This document shows, piece after piece, positions 1-8,432 of a stretch of 38,808 bases of DNA. Numbering within the stretch: the first letter of the stretch is position 1; each line of letters starts with the position of its first letter. Below the pieces are notes generated by a model. That model was not told the DNA's origin. It saw nothing but the letters and a program-made list of their open reading frames with translations, and did no database searches. The position numbers were made by a program, and so were the translations under genes. Location of the stretch: IMG/VR virus record IMGVR_UViG_3300046501_000669, positions 1-38,808 of that record. The stretch is one strand, 5' to 3'. The DNA is from a virus.

Positions 1-1032
1 TTATTTTGTCGAGGTAACTTTCTTGCCTCTGCGGTTCCTAATGTAATGCTCGGTCATGGTTACGGTGGTGTGCCCCAACTGGTCTCTGGCCTTCAAGATG
101 TCGCCGCTGTCCTCGGCCTTGTCAGTGCCGGCCTTGGCACGCAGATCACGCATCTGGAATTCTTTCTTCGGGATGCCTGCCTTCTCCCTCGCATCGTCAA
201 ACCCATACCGGAGCATCCCGTAGGAAAATGCCTGTCCTCCAAGTGACACGATAAGCTTGGTTGAGCGGACAACCAGCCCGGCCTTGCGTGCCGCTATTCG
301 ATCCAGCACACGTACTAACTCTGGCCCCATCTCGATCCGACGTTTGGCGTCCGTTTTGTTCTGCCTGATGTGAATCACCCCGTCACGAATATCCCTCTCG
401 TCAATTTTTAGGGTGTCAGCGACGCGCTGGCCAGTGAGGTAGGCAACATCCATAGCATCTCGAACGGGTGCGGAAGCTTGCTCATATACCCTGGCAAACA
501 CGTCGTCCTCGATATACACCTCACGGCCGGTTTCCTTGTTGCCCCTAATGCCTGCGCATGGGTTGGCAAGGCTGGTGTATCCGTTTTCGCGGGCGAAGTT
601 CCAAATGTGGCTGAGCAAGGCTTTCTCCCGGTTAGCCCGGACCTTGGCCTTCTTACTGCGGATTCGCAGGTACTGCCGGACATGTATGGGTTGGATCTCA
701 TCCAGCGGGGCGGGCGGGTCGTTAAAAAACGACATCAGTTGTTTCAGCTCGCGGATATTGCCCGTTTGAGTAGCAGCGGCCTTTGTAGGGACGACTTCGA
801 CCAGGTAACGCTGGGCGACGTAGGCGAAGGTGATGACCGATTGAACCCGCTCGGTCGCGGTTCTGTCTTTCTCCAGCTTTGCATACTCGAGAATCGCCAG
901 CGCGTAGTCCTTGCCGAGGTAGATCTCCTTTCTGGGCTTACCTCCCAGGTCGTATGAGTAATAAATCAGATGTCCTCTTTTACGCTTGCGAAGCCGAGTA
1001 ATCGCACCCGGCTCCGATGGTCGCCTTCCCAT
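1..1032 (-). CDS. int: Tyrosine recombinase integrase
   Basis: Site-specific recombinase that would insert and excise the prophage at att sites outside this window. With the chosen start it is 343 residues, a normal length. The C-terminal catalytic domain shows R203 (TGQRVAD), K230 (TDAKRR), R298 in RDLRAKAGT, H321 (LGHTT) and the nucleophile Y330 (EHYIR). The box II histidine of the usual HxxR motif is Arg295 here (RDLR), a variant I believe is common in phage integrases. The N-terminal part (MGRRPS, basic) fits an arm-binding domain, followed by a SAM-like core-binding region. The start at 1032 was preferred over 1092 because it lies just after the stop of the upstream excisionase candidate and has an AAGGTGG ribosome site. 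Transcribed leftward with its upstream neighbour. Confidence 0.95.
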   Translation of the reverse strand: MGRRPSEPGAITRLRKRKRGHLIYYSYDLGGKPRKEIYLGKDYALAILEYAKLEKDRTATERVQSVITFAYVAQRYLVEVVPTKAAATQTGNIRELKQLMSFFNDPPAPLDEIQPIHVRQYLRIRSKKAKVRANREKALLSHIWNFARENGYTSLANPCAGIRGNKETGREVYIEDDVFARVYEQASAPVRDAMDVAYLTGQRVADTLKIDERDIRDGVIHIRQNKTDAKRRIEMGPELVRVLDRIAARKAGLVVRSTKLIVSLGGQAFSYGMLRYGFDDAREKAGIPKKEFQMRDLRAKAGTDKAEDSGDILKARDQLGHTTVTMTEHYIRNRRGKKVTSTK

Positions 1033-1033
1033 G

Positions 1034-1243
1034 TCATCCCACCTTACGCGGCTGCCAGCCGCTGCTTTCCTTAACGACTTCCTTCCCACCAATCAATGAC
1101 GCCGTGATCACACAAGGCCAGCCCGTGCGCTTGATGGTGTGACGGATTCCATTGCGTGCGAGCACAGCGATCTGTCCCGCCCGCGTGCGTGCGCCGGTAA
1201 GCTCGCACACTTCTTCGTGAGTTAGAAATTGAATATTATCCAT
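1034..1243 (-). CDS. Excisionase-like DUF4224 protein
   Basis: A 69-residue protein directly upstream of the integrase, with only one base between its stop and the integrase start. The N-terminal segment FLTHEEVCELTGARTRAGQ and the following LARNGIRHT match the small DUF4224 family, which is usually found next to phage integrases and resembles a truncated winged-helix excisionase or DNA-binding protein. The second ATG (1243) was chosen because GGAG lies six bases before it; the first ATG at 1255 lacks such a site. Role as directionality factor is inferred from position and family, not shown by the sequence. Confidence 0.75.
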   Translation of the reverse strand: MDNIQFLTHEEVCELTGARTRAGQIAVLARNGIRHTIKRTGWPCVITASLIGGKEVVKESSGWQPRKVG

Positions 1244-1515
1244 GTCGTGCTCCATGTTGCGGTCGTGCGATAGAAAGAGTTAGACATCCGCTCGCAGGCA
1301 TCACTCGGCGGCCTTCGCCCCTGCACATCAGCGAAAAGGCCGTGAAGAAACTCCAATATGAAAGTTGCTTTGATGGCGAGCGTTTACGATATTGCGCGTT
1401 CTGCGGAATGTACTAGCTAGCAGCGCCAACTGCGTACACAGCAATTTCCCGAGCCTCTTTTCATTTTTAGGGCGATGTGCCATTATTCTTGTGTTTGGTC
1501 GGGATTTGGTGATCT

Positions 1516-2424
1516 ATGTTGGATTTTGATAAGTGGTTGAATCGCACTGCTCTATTGAGCCAGGTGCTATTGGTAGCGATAGCCCTAATAACGGTAAAAC
1601 TGACCGTCATCCCGCTATATCAAAAGGAGTTGAGCTCTGAAGAATTGGCGAAGGCCCAGATTCAACTAGGTACTGTTAACTCTAAAATCGCAGAGCTAGA
1701 TTTAAACATCCAATCCAAAGAAAAAGAGCTAGCTGTAACAGCTTCGCGGCTTGTCGATACCGAGAGAGCAGAAATCACGAGCCGCGAAAACTTGGTTTCT
1801 CTCAATTTAGAGATGGCCAACCAAGCTAAAAACCTCGAAAAAATCAAACAGCAAAACACAAAGAACCTCAACGAATCCATCCGGCTGAAAAGTGTTTTAG
1901 AGTCTGAAAATCAACTGAAATTTCGGCAGGCGCTCGAATGGTTTTCAATGGTGAGCGGTCTCGGGAGGAATTGCTATCGTCCAGATCTTGCGGAATTTGT
2001 CTTAAAAAATAAAAGCCAAGGTGGCAAATATAAAGCAGAAGTCGAAATCGACAATGACATGCAAGGGAGTTGCAGTCCTTACTCTTCTATCAAAACTGGG
2101 ATAAAAACTCTTCAAGCACGCAAATCTGATTCTTCAGGTGATCCATTGAATCTGCCAGATGGCAAATTAGAAAAATGGCTCGGCTTAGCTGAAGTAGAGA
2201 TTGAACGGCGGAAGTTCGACATGCAGAGCGTATACGAAATTTCAGTTTTCAAAAGCCTAAACCCAAATAACTTAGTAGAAAAACATGGTGAGTCTCCGGC
2301 TGATTTTCGTGCACGTTTTGTCGCGATGGAGAATGCAAGAAGTCAGTATGCAAGTAAAGTGAGAGATCGTGATAGCGAGATTAGAAATCGTTTTGTCCGC
2401 AGTATAAAACTGAGTGACCAGTGA
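1516..2424 (+). CDS. Membrane-anchored coiled-coil protein, unknown
   Basis: I do not recognise this 302-residue protein. Residues about 14-35 (SQVLLVAIALITVKLTVIPL) form one hydrophobic segment, so it is probably a single-pass inner-membrane protein. Residues about 40-135 are rich in K, E, Q and L in heptad-like order and should form a long coiled coil. The C-terminal half is globular and has two cysteines (GRNCYRP, GSCSPYS) that could pair if periplasmic. The codons are visibly more AT-rich than in the phage core, and the gene sits between integrase and recombination genes, a usual site for accessory (moron) cargo. Start ATG has a GGTGAT element before it. A role in superinfection exclusion or defence is possible but is only inferred from position and topology. 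Confidence 0.7.
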   Translation: MLDFDKWLNRTALLSQVLLVAIALITVKLTVIPLYQKELSSEELAKAQIQLGTVNSKIAELDLNIQSKEKELAVTASRLVDTERAEITSRENLVSLNLEMANQAKNLEKIKQQNTKNLNESIRLKSVLESENQLKFRQALEWFSMVSGLGRNCYRPDLAEFVLKNKSQGGKYKAEVEIDNDMQGSCSPYSSIKTGIKTLQARKSDSSGDPLNLPDGKLEKWLGLAEVEIERRKFDMQSVYEISVFKSLNPNNLVEKHGESPADFRARFVAMENARSQYASKVRDRDSEIRNRFVRSIKLSDQ

Positions 2425-2429
2425 CGCGC

Positions 2430-2454
2430 AGGATGATGGCTTTTTCTGCCATCC
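2430..2454. other. Hairpin after accessory gene
   Basis: Just after the stop of the preceding coiled-coil gene there is an inverted repeat, GATGGC ... GCCATC, with a T-rich loop. No T-run follows the 3' arm, so it is a possible but weak transcription end or mRNA-stabilising hairpin. The rest of the 198-base gap up to the next gene shows nothing else I can name. Confidence 0.3.
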
Positions 2455-2631
2455 TACAGTTGTCCCTCGAAGAGGTATTTCGGGTTGTGAGCATCACTCC
2501 TTGGTGCCTGAAAGTCCGTGGGTATTGGCCTGGCCATAAACATTATAGGGGTAAGCTTATTATGAGATGTATTTGATGGTGATTTTCCTATTTGTGAATA
2601 AATTATAGATACTGATATAACATTGGAGATT

Positions 2632-3351
2632 ATGCAAGTGCGCTACGAAACTTCCGTCGTTTACCTAGAGCAAGTGCCGAAGCTATCTTTAGATACAGGT
2701 TTTGATTTGGCAACATTTTTAAGCTTTCTTGTTACGGTGATAATATTTGTTTTGGGTACATGGCTGGCAATAAGAAATTCTAATAAAAATACTGCTGAAC
2801 AGCGAAGGATGTTTGACGATTCTATGATTCGTCAAGACGCTAGTGCGAATGAGCAGCGAGACGCATTTGAGAAAACAATTCGCTCACAAGAGAGAACGCT
2901 GGAAGTCACGATCAAAAGTCAAGAAAGTATCGCTAGGTCAAATGCAGTAAAGGTTAGTCGTCAAGATTGGATCAATGAGTTGCGCAATTCATGTGCCAAA
3001 TATATATCTACGGTGCTAGTAATCAGTCTCCATGCAGAACAAAAAAAGTCCAACGACGATTTTGCAGAAATATTAGCAAAAACTGATCCTGCAAGGGCCA
3101 GCGAACTGCTTTCAAATTGGCATAACGAGCTATCTAGGCTTCGAACCATCGCATATGAGCAAAAATACAAAATCGAATTACTTTCAAATCCTTCAGAGGT
3201 ACTTTTTCAAAATCTTTGCGCTGAAGTACTGCACGCAATTAGAATTTCACAAGAGTCACCACAGGACGTTATTATTTCTTGCGACAAAATCACGAGTTTA
3301 GCGAGTGAAATTTTGAAGATCGAATGGGATAAAACAAAAAACATGCAGTGA
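2632..3351 (+). CDS. Membrane protein with coiled coil, unknown
   Basis: Not recognised. About 239 residues. A strong hydrophobic stretch near residues 24-47 (TFLSFLVTVIIFVLGTWLAI) predicts one membrane segment, followed by a polar helical region with repeated S-Q-E/R patterns (residues about 50-105) and a C-terminal helical domain ending DKTKNMQ. Topology resembles the upstream protein, so the two may work together. The start is uncertain: TTG at 2623 has no ribosome site, ATG at 2632 follows GGAG by only three bases, and GTG at 2638 follows it by nine. Like its neighbour it is AT-rich and looks acquired. Superinfection exclusion or an anti-phage effector is conceivable, but nothing in the sequence proves it. 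Confidence 0.65.
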   Translation: MQVRYETSVVYLEQVPKLSLDTGFDLATFLSFLVTVIIFVLGTWLAIRNSNKNTAEQRRMFDDSMIRQDASANEQRDAFEKTIRSQERTLEVTIKSQESIARSNAVKVSRQDWINELRNSCAKYISTVLVISLHAEQKKSNDDFAEILAKTDPARASELLSNWHNELSRLRTIAYEQKYKIELLSNPSEVLFQNLCAEVLHAIRISQESPQDVIISCDKITSLASEILKIEWDKTKNMQ

Positions 3352-3761
3352 TCACTTTGGCTACGCGATGGTTTACACGCTCGTCGTTTAATAACTCGTA
3401 TCTTGAAGCGATTAAAAATATTCATGCGTAGCCGAACATTAGTGCGATAACCGTTCATAAAACTGCTCCAGACGCTTCTTGCCGACCTTGGCTTTCACGC
3501 TATTGCGGATTCGCAAAGCCGAAACAGACACACGCATCACTGTTGGCGGATCTCAAGCCTGAGATTTCGATATCCGCCGCTATGTGGAGTAGCAGGTGCG
3601 CAGACGATAAACATCCGTCAACATTGAGTACCTGATGCCCTATGAGGCGGTGCGAGCTTCAATATTCAGCAGTTGAACCAACGCGGCAGGCGGGCTGGCG
3701 GATGATGGCAATTTGCTGTATAGATCATAGATCGACATGGAATTAAAAAAAGGAGACGGAT
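3352..3761. other. 410-base non-genic stretch with relic
   Basis: No convincing full gene. On the minus strand 3439-3537 is an open frame of 32 codons beginning MRVSVSALRIRNS. It lacks a ribosome site, and its DNA (GCGAATCCGCA, then GCCAAGGTC) echoes a segment of the integrase gene at about 645-670, so it may be an integrase relic. Just beyond its 5' end, 3545-3578 is an inverted repeat GGCGGAT ... ATCCGCC with a second small repeat (CTCA/TGAG) inside it. The last 15 bases hold the ribosome site of the downstream repeat protein. Confidence 0.4.
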
Positions 3762-3986
3762 ATGGCACTGAGCAAGAAAGCGACTACTGATTTGATTCGT
3801 GTAGCCGCCGCAGGAGGTTCTCTCCAGATTGTCTGCGGCAAGGCAACATCCGATTTGATCCGTATTGCTGCGGCAGTATCTAGCGGCGGTGGACACCTTA
3901 CCGTTACCGGCGCAGGTGGGCGCGCTGTAACTGATTTGATTCGGATTGCGGCAGCAGCGCCTGGGCAGGTTACTTTCACGGATTAG
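3762..3986 (+). CDS. Three-repeat alpha/beta small protein
   Basis: A 74-residue protein with an excellent ribosome site (AAAAAAGGAGA, seven bases before ATG). Almost the whole chain is three copies of one unit: a short helix-like block [KR]A[TV][TS]DLIR[IV]AAA followed by Gly-rich turn and a beta-like block. The blocks start at residues 6, 27 and 54 and are followed by SLQIVC, HLTVTG and QVTFTD. The repeat is also visible in DNA at about 3786, 3849 and 3930. No signal peptide or membrane segment. It is a lone gene downstream of two accessory membrane genes and converges on the recombination operon. I do not know the function; an alpha/beta-solenoid protein-binding module or a self-assembling peptide are both possible. 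Confidence 0.75.
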   Translation: MALSKKATTDLIRVAAAGGSLQIVCGKATSDLIRIAAAVSSGGGHLTVTGAGGRAVTDLIRIAAAAPGQVTFTD

Positions 3987-4008
3987 CCATCATTTAGCCA
4001 AATGCGGG

Positions 4009-4036
4009 GTGGCTTTGAAGATTAGGCCACCTCTCA
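4009..4036. terminator. Hairpin between convergent genes
   Basis: An inverted repeat GGGGTGGC / GCCACCTC (one wobble or mismatch) with a 12-base loop lies between the converging repeat-protein gene and the ATPase gene. There is no T-run on either side, so intrinsic termination is only possible. The position between two gene ends is what favours it. Confidence 0.35.
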
Positions 4037-4103
4037 AGCGGTTTGCATTTCAGATCATACCTGGGCTGAGCATGCGCGGGTGGAGCACAAACAAAAAACG
4101 AGC

Positions 4104-5849
4104 CTATACAGAACCTTGCAACTCGGGGTCAACGGCGATCCCATCGGAAATCCAAATGGCCTGGATCTCCTGCGGAAGTCTCGTCGGCCTCTCTTTCAAC
4201 GTACCGCAAATCACAGCTGTTTCGATTTCCCCCGATTTGGCCAAGGGTCGCAGCAGGCCAATCATGCAGTCAGTGCGACTCGGCATGTCCAGCACATCGA
4301 AGCGATCCAGAACGACCATGCGTAGCTCTGACTGCAGGGCGATGACGACCGCCACCAGCGTATCGACGCGCCACTTCTCTGACTCGGAAAGTATCGGGTA
4401 CGCCCGGCCTGCTGCTGTAATGTTCATCTCGCTATCGATCCGCACTTTGTTCCACCCAGGCAAGGCAGACACGCGAGCTAGCGCTGTGTTGAGGGGCTTG
4501 AGCATCCCGGCCAAAATTTCGCCCTGAATCCCATCCGGAGCCAGCGCTTTCTCGATCAGCGTCCAATCCTTCACATCCTGGTGATACGCCGCCGCTTTGG
4601 TGTTCACTTTACCCGCATCGGCAAACAGGTTTCTCCGCTCCCGCAGTGCATTGAACTTCGCCCGCAACTGATCGGCTTTCAGCCGCATGGCATTGATTCC
4701 CGATTCAGTGCGTTCGATCAGTACCGCATCTACCGGCTCGACTTCTTCCTCTTGAATCGCCTGCAGATCCCGCGCCGCCGCCTCTGATTCGGCCACGGCG
4801 GTCATGTCGTTTTGCTGAGTGCGTTTCAACAGCTCTACAGCCTTGCGGGCGTTTGTCAGTTCCAGTGCCAGGTCGCTACGCGCCTTTACGTCGGCCTTCA
4901 AGCCTTGCGCCAGCTCCAGCTGGTTGCCTACGATTTTCAGCGCGGTACCGCAGCTTGGACAGTTGCAGCTTTCAGCCGCGAGATCAATGGCGTGAAGGTT
5001 CTGCTGCAGGTCGACCAGTTTCGGCTCCCAAGCGGCTAGTTCCTTTTCGGTGGCGTCCAGCTTGGTGAGGCGTCGATCCAAGAGGTTGGCTTTCTGCTCT
5101 GCGGCGTGTTGGCGAGTCTGATGGGTACCGTAGGCCAAACGCTTGGCCTCCAGCCCGCCAAGAAAGCTCAGGCCTTTTTCGACCTCGGCGGTGGCGCTGG
5201 CGTGTTCGGCCATCACCGCGTCCAGTTCGGCGCTGGTCGGTGCCTTACCTTCCGGAAGCTGAACGCTCCAGCCTTCGGCTTTCTCGTTGCCGTAGTTCTC
5301 TCCGGTGAGGGTTTTCCAAGCGCCTCGGGCTTCGGCGGCGTTGGTCTTGGCCTGCTCCTGGGCAGAGGTGAAGCCGCTCAACAGCAGCGGCTTGATGGAT
5401 TCGACCTTTTTTGTATCAGCACCACGTTCAATCAACCGGTTGGCTATGTCGGCGGGTCGAGCGCTGGAGCGGGTGAGGGCGAACAGCACTTTACGCCGCC
5501 CCTTGTCGTCCAGCGCTGCGAACGCGCCGGGGTTGAGAACATAGGGCAGAAACTCGCTACCGGAAATTTGGCTGCGTTCCGCCTTCCCGCCCGGGAGGGT
5601 GAAGCTGCTGGCCACGCCGTCGTGCTGCAGAACGATCTGTGCTTTTTTCTGGCCTTCAGTGATGAGCTGGCCGTAATCCTTCTTTAACGCAACTCGTGCT
5701 GACTCACCCAGGGCAAGCCCAATCGCCTCTTTGAGGCTGGATTTGCCCGCGCCGTTCGGACCTGCAATCAGTGTGATGGGGGCTGACAGATCAAGGTCGG
5801 CATGTGCCACGCCCTGAAAGTTCTCAACGTACAAGTGTTCAAGTCGCAT
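4104..5849 (-). CDS. SbcC/RecF-like ATPase with zinc hook
   Basis: A 581-residue SMC-like ATPase. The N-terminus has the Walker A loop GPNGAGKSS (residues 30-38) in a RecF/SbcC context (LYVENFQGV). Two coiled-coil arms flank a zinc-hook CPSC (Cys297 and Cys300, inside ESCNCPSCGT). The C-terminus has a degenerate signature SESEKW (488-493) and Walker B MVVLDRFDVLD (from 511). At 581 residues it is much shorter than bacterial SbcC, and no SbcD-type nuclease is adjacent; the Cas4-like nuclease two genes upstream could be its partner. It is the last gene of the leftward early operon, three bases after the preceding stop. Likely role is DNA-end processing or recombination with RecT, inferred from context. 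Confidence 0.88.
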   Translation of the reverse strand: MRLEHLYVENFQGVAHADLDLSAPITLIAGPNGAGKSSLKEAIGLALGESARVALKKDYGQLITEGQKKAQIVLQHDGVASSFTLPGGKAERSQISGSEFLPYVLNPGAFAALDDKGRRKVLFALTRSSARPADIANRLIERGADTKKVESIKPLLLSGFTSAQEQAKTNAAEARGAWKTLTGENYGNEKAEGWSVQLPEGKAPTSAELDAVMAEHASATAEVEKGLSFLGGLEAKRLAYGTHQTRQHAAEQKANLLDRRLTKLDATEKELAAWEPKLVDLQQNLHAIDLAAESCNCPSCGTALKIVGNQLELAQGLKADVKARSDLALELTNARKAVELLKRTQQNDMTAVAESEAAARDLQAIQEEEVEPVDAVLIERTESGINAMRLKADQLRAKFNALRERRNLFADAGKVNTKAAAYHQDVKDWTLIEKALAPDGIQGEILAGMLKPLNTALARVSALPGWNKVRIDSEMNITAAGRAYPILSESEKWRVDTLVAVVIALQSELRMVVLDRFDVLDMPSRTDCMIGLLRPLAKSGEIETAVICGTLKERPTRLPQEIQAIWISDGIAVDPELQGSV

Positions 5850-5852
5850 GGC

Positions 5853-6593
5853 TCACTCCATGTCCGGGTCAAGATCAGTAAGCGTCTTGATGACTGTGTA
5901 GATGTTGTCGATCGGCTCGATGGCTTCTGCCTCCAGCGCGATCACCGCCTCGTCGAGCAACATCAGGATCAGGCGGGTAGCGGTGTCGCTGTCTACTGCA
6001 AAGCGCGACTGCAACTTGGCAACGTCCAACTTCGTGAAGTGCAGGACAACAGATCGGCAGATATCGCCAAACGTCAGGCCGCTGAATCTCTCCACGCCAA
6101 GGTTGAGAAAGTCGCCCTCGATATCGCCGGGCGACGAGCCACCCCAATCAGCGTCTTCCATACTGTGGTCGCCACCATTGAGGTCCAAAGGGTTCTGGTC
6201 GGGATCGCCTCTAACCGCTTCCATATCGCCCATGTGTTCGCCCGAGCCACCAATGACGAGCAGACAATCTTTGTCTACGGCATCCTGCAGTTCATGGCGA
6301 CCGGCGCAGGTTGGGTTGATAACAAACACCGCTTTGATTTTGCTCTTGGTGGTCATCTGTTCGAGCTTACCGACGACTGTGGTGCGTTCCGCGCTGGCGA
6401 TCATGTGGGTGGCCAGCGTCACGGCAGATTGAACCTGCAAGCTGAGACGCTCTATGACGTCTTCTTGTTTTTGATGATTCAGCTTCTGCCAGCAGTCCGG
6501 CAGGATGCGGATCTCCTGAATGAGTCCGGCCAGAATCTTCTCGCCGATGGTGTCGGCGGTCATGCGCAGGAATTCGGGGTTGGCTTGGTTCAT
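5853..6593 (-). CDS. Conserved helical phage protein
   Basis: 246 residues between the ATPase and a small protein in the early recombination operon. The N-terminal part is helical, the middle has a hydrophobic strand (KAVFVINPTCAGRHELQDAV) followed by an acidic, glycine-rich linker (about 115-160), and the C-terminus (KLDVAKLQSRFAVDSDTATRL) resembles the winged-helix gamma domain that ends FtsK translocases. Some databases name such phage proteins FtsK-like for that reason, but there is no ATPase motif here, so it is not a translocase. A DNA-binding accessory role in recombination is a reasonable guess. Start ATG preceded by GGAATCCACC-like purines; confidence is in the gene, not the function. 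Confidence 0.8.
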   Translation of the reverse strand: MNQANPEFLRMTADTIGEKILAGLIQEIRILPDCWQKLNHQKQEDVIERLSLQVQSAVTLATHMIASAERTTVVGKLEQMTTKSKIKAVFVINPTCAGRHELQDAVDKDCLLVIGGSGEHMGDMEAVRGDPDQNPLDLNGGDHSMEDADWGGSSPGDIEGDFLNLGVERFSGLTFGDICRSVVLHFTKLDVAKLQSRFAVDSDTATRLILMLLDEAVIALEAEAIEPIDNIYTVIKTLTDLDPDME

Positions 6594-6602
6594 GGTGGAT
6601 TC

Positions 6603-6803
6603 CTAAAATTGGGCGATACGCTCCAGCGTTGCCTGCTGGTTTTCACTGAGGTGGGTATGAGCGCCATAGCGCTGGAAGTTGGCCCGCATGTTGGCGGTGA
6701 AGTTCTCTTCCCAGTCGTTGTTGGCGTGCAACTCGGCAGCGGCCAGGAGCGCAGAGAATTCTTCGACGCGATCAAAGATCTCTTCGATGGTTTGGGTGGG
6801 CAT
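6603..6803 (-). CDS. Small conserved phage protein
   Basis: 66 residues, mostly helical and acidic (IEEIFDRVEEF, HANNDWEENF). It begins seven bases after the RecT stop codon, whose GAG-TAA provides a weak ribosome site, and ends nine bases before the next gene, so it is translated within the leftward operon. No motif recognised and no cysteine or membrane segment. Function unknown; possibly an accessory of the recombination proteins. Confidence 0.7.
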   Translation of the reverse strand: MPTQTIEEIFDRVEEFSALLAAAELHANNDWEENFTANMRANFQRYGAHTHLSENQQATLERIAQF

Positions 6804-6810
6804 GACGGCG

Positions 6811-7614
6811 TTACTCGAAACTCAGCTCTGAGCTGTCATTCGGCGCTGTTTCAGATTCGGTGGCATCTGTTCCGGAGTTTGGCGTTTTCGTTTCGCTCGC
6901 TGTTTCTGGATCAACGTCCAGAATCTCACCGGTGGAGACGTCTACGCTGGGGCTGCTCTGTGCTTCCTTCAGGCTCTCGACACTCACTGTGTAGTTGCCC
7001 GAGTCATCTTGCTGGGCGTTATAAACGTCACCCACCTCATCGGTGGTTTGCAGCCCCATGGACAGTTCGGGGGCAAACGCTCTGGTCCACCATGATCCGG
7101 CGCGATACATCAGCATCTGCTGGGGCATCGTTTTCCATTTGCTGCCGTTTTTGCCGTACCAGCCTTCGGCCTTGGCAATGGCGATAGTGATGTCAGCTCC
7201 GACCAGTTTTTCGTTGGTGGCTTTTTCGATGGCCCATGCCCGGCAGCCCCAAGTGTCCTGACCTTGTTCACCGAAGAAGTCGAAGCGCAATGCTGAGAAG
7301 CGCCCGCTGGTATTGACGGTGGCGATCAGGAACTGGCTAGACCATGTTGGTCTGCCATGGACAATGACGAGGTTTTGCATCACCTGCAGCGGGTCAGCGC
7401 CTATCCGCTGGGCCATATTCAAGGCGATAACGCAGTTCGAAATGTTGCCTTGATACTCCTTAGGCACCAAGGTCGACGTGGCCAGGAGTTTGGCGCACCG
7501 CTGAGCCAATTCAAAACCGTCCAGGTTGGTCATGGATACAGTGAAATTCGGACGCTGCAGGGATTTCGCTACCGCGCTGGTCTGCATGGAAGCAAGTGTG
7601 GTGGGTTGATTCAT
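6811..7614 (-). CDS. recT: RecT-family single-strand annealing protein
   Basis: 267 residues. The core (NCVIALNMAQRIGADPLQVMQN, RPTWSSQFLIATVN, the aromatic-rich WGCRAWAIEKAT and MLMYRAGSWWTRAFAPEL) is typical of RecT/phage annealases. The C-terminal tail from about residue 205 is acidic and low in complexity (ending ESETAPNDSSELSFE), as often seen in annealases that contact SSB or the partner exonuclease. The start at 7614 was chosen because GAGG lies six bases upstream; the frame extends to 7677 but that would overlap the nuclease gene by 52 bases without a ribosome site. It would anneal single strands produced by the adjacent nuclease, supporting phage recombination and concatemer formation. 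Confidence 0.9.
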   Translation of the reverse strand: MNQPTTLASMQTSAVAKSLQRPNFTVSMTNLDGFELAQRCAKLLATSTLVPKEYQGNISNCVIALNMAQRIGADPLQVMQNLVIVHGRPTWSSQFLIATVNTSGRFSALRFDFFGEQGQDTWGCRAWAIEKATNEKLVGADITIAIAKAEGWYGKNGSKWKTMPQQMLMYRAGSWWTRAFAPELSMGLQTTDEVGDVYNAQQDDSGNYTVSVESLKEAQSSPSVDVSTGEILDVDPETASETKTPNSGTDATESETAPNDSSELSFE

Positions 7615-7625
7615 GGAGGACCTCG

Positions 7626-8432
7626 TTACTCGTGATAGGGGCAAGTCGACCAGCGCGGACAGTATTTGGCGCTGCACAGAAAGCTTTGCGGGTTGGGTGG
7701 GAACAAGCCGGTACGGAACATCTCGGCGCCGATCTGGATCAGGCCGGGGAAATCTTCGGTACCGACCATCATCTGTTTGGCATTGCGGATTTCTCCGACG
7801 CCGATTTCGGGCGTGCCTCGGGTCTTGAGCCCGATAATGTGCGCGGGCGCGGTGATCGGTTCTCCGGTGGTGTGTTCGTCGAGGATTTCGTAAGTGCCGA
7901 TCTGCGCCGCGTGGCCTTTGGTTTTCGCCACACCTTTGGAAACAGCAGCGCCTCCGGTCTTTACATCTGCGATGCCTTTGCCGTCACCGGCCTTGCAAAT
8001 CCGCGCTCGGTCGAGCTGGCCGGTGAGCCGCACAATCACGCCGCCCCCGCAGTCAATGTCCAGCGGGGTGGCGGTGCGTTCTACCGCGATGAATTCATAG
8101 CGGGGGCTGACGCTGGTGCAATACTGGGTATGCAGTTTCAGGCCGATGCTTTCGGCCTGCGCCTGGGTCAACTCATCGGTTCGCCAGTCAACTTCATATT
8201 CCGGGTTGCGGAGCGTATGCACGAACAGCTCGGCGGTGTCGTAAGGGGATAGTCCTGAGCCGGTGATGCGTGACGAGTCGAACGCTGCAGTGCTGGCGTG
8301 GATGGAAGTGCCTAAATGTGCGCGTGGCCCACTGGGTGAATGGTGCCCGAGGATGTGGATCCACTCCCATTTATAGGCGCAGTCGAACAGCGAGCCCCAC
8401 GAAGAGGCCCGAACAGTTGTGATGGATGACAT
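7626..8432 (-). CDS. Cas4-like PD-(D/E)XK exonuclease, Fe-S type
   Basis: 268 residues. Nuclease motifs are H45 (GTSIHAST), D141 (TGQLDR), D156 and K158 (IADVKTGG) and the Q177-Y181 (QIGTYE) box. Cys18 near the N-terminus and three C-terminal cysteines (253, 258, 264 in CSAKYCPRWSTC) form the four-cysteine set that holds a 4Fe-4S cluster in Cas4 and AddB-type nucleases. It is the first gene of the recombination group, with RecT directly downstream (12-base gap), so it probably supplies the exonuclease of an exo/annealase pair. Start ATG is preceded by AGAGGA at six bases. Confidence 0.9.
   Translation of the reverse strand: MSSITTVRASSWGSLFDCAYKWEWIHILGHHSPSGPRAHLGTSIHASTAAFDSSRITGSGLSPYDTAELFVHTLRNPEYEVDWRTDELTQAQAESIGLKLHTQYCTSVSPRYEFIAVERTATPLDIDCGGGVIVRLTGQLDRARICKAGDGKGIADVKTGGAAVSKGVAKTKGHAAQIGTYEILDEHTTGEPITAPAHIIGLKTRGTPEIGVGEIRNAKQMMVGTEDFPGLIQIGAEMFRTGLFPPNPQSFLCSAKYCPRWSTCPYHE

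Noticed and set aside
5802-7187. Long plus-strand open frame opposite the early operon
   Set aside because: It is antisense to three genes with good ribosome sites and family matches, and has no start signal or recognisable domain; it is a GC-rich shadow frame.
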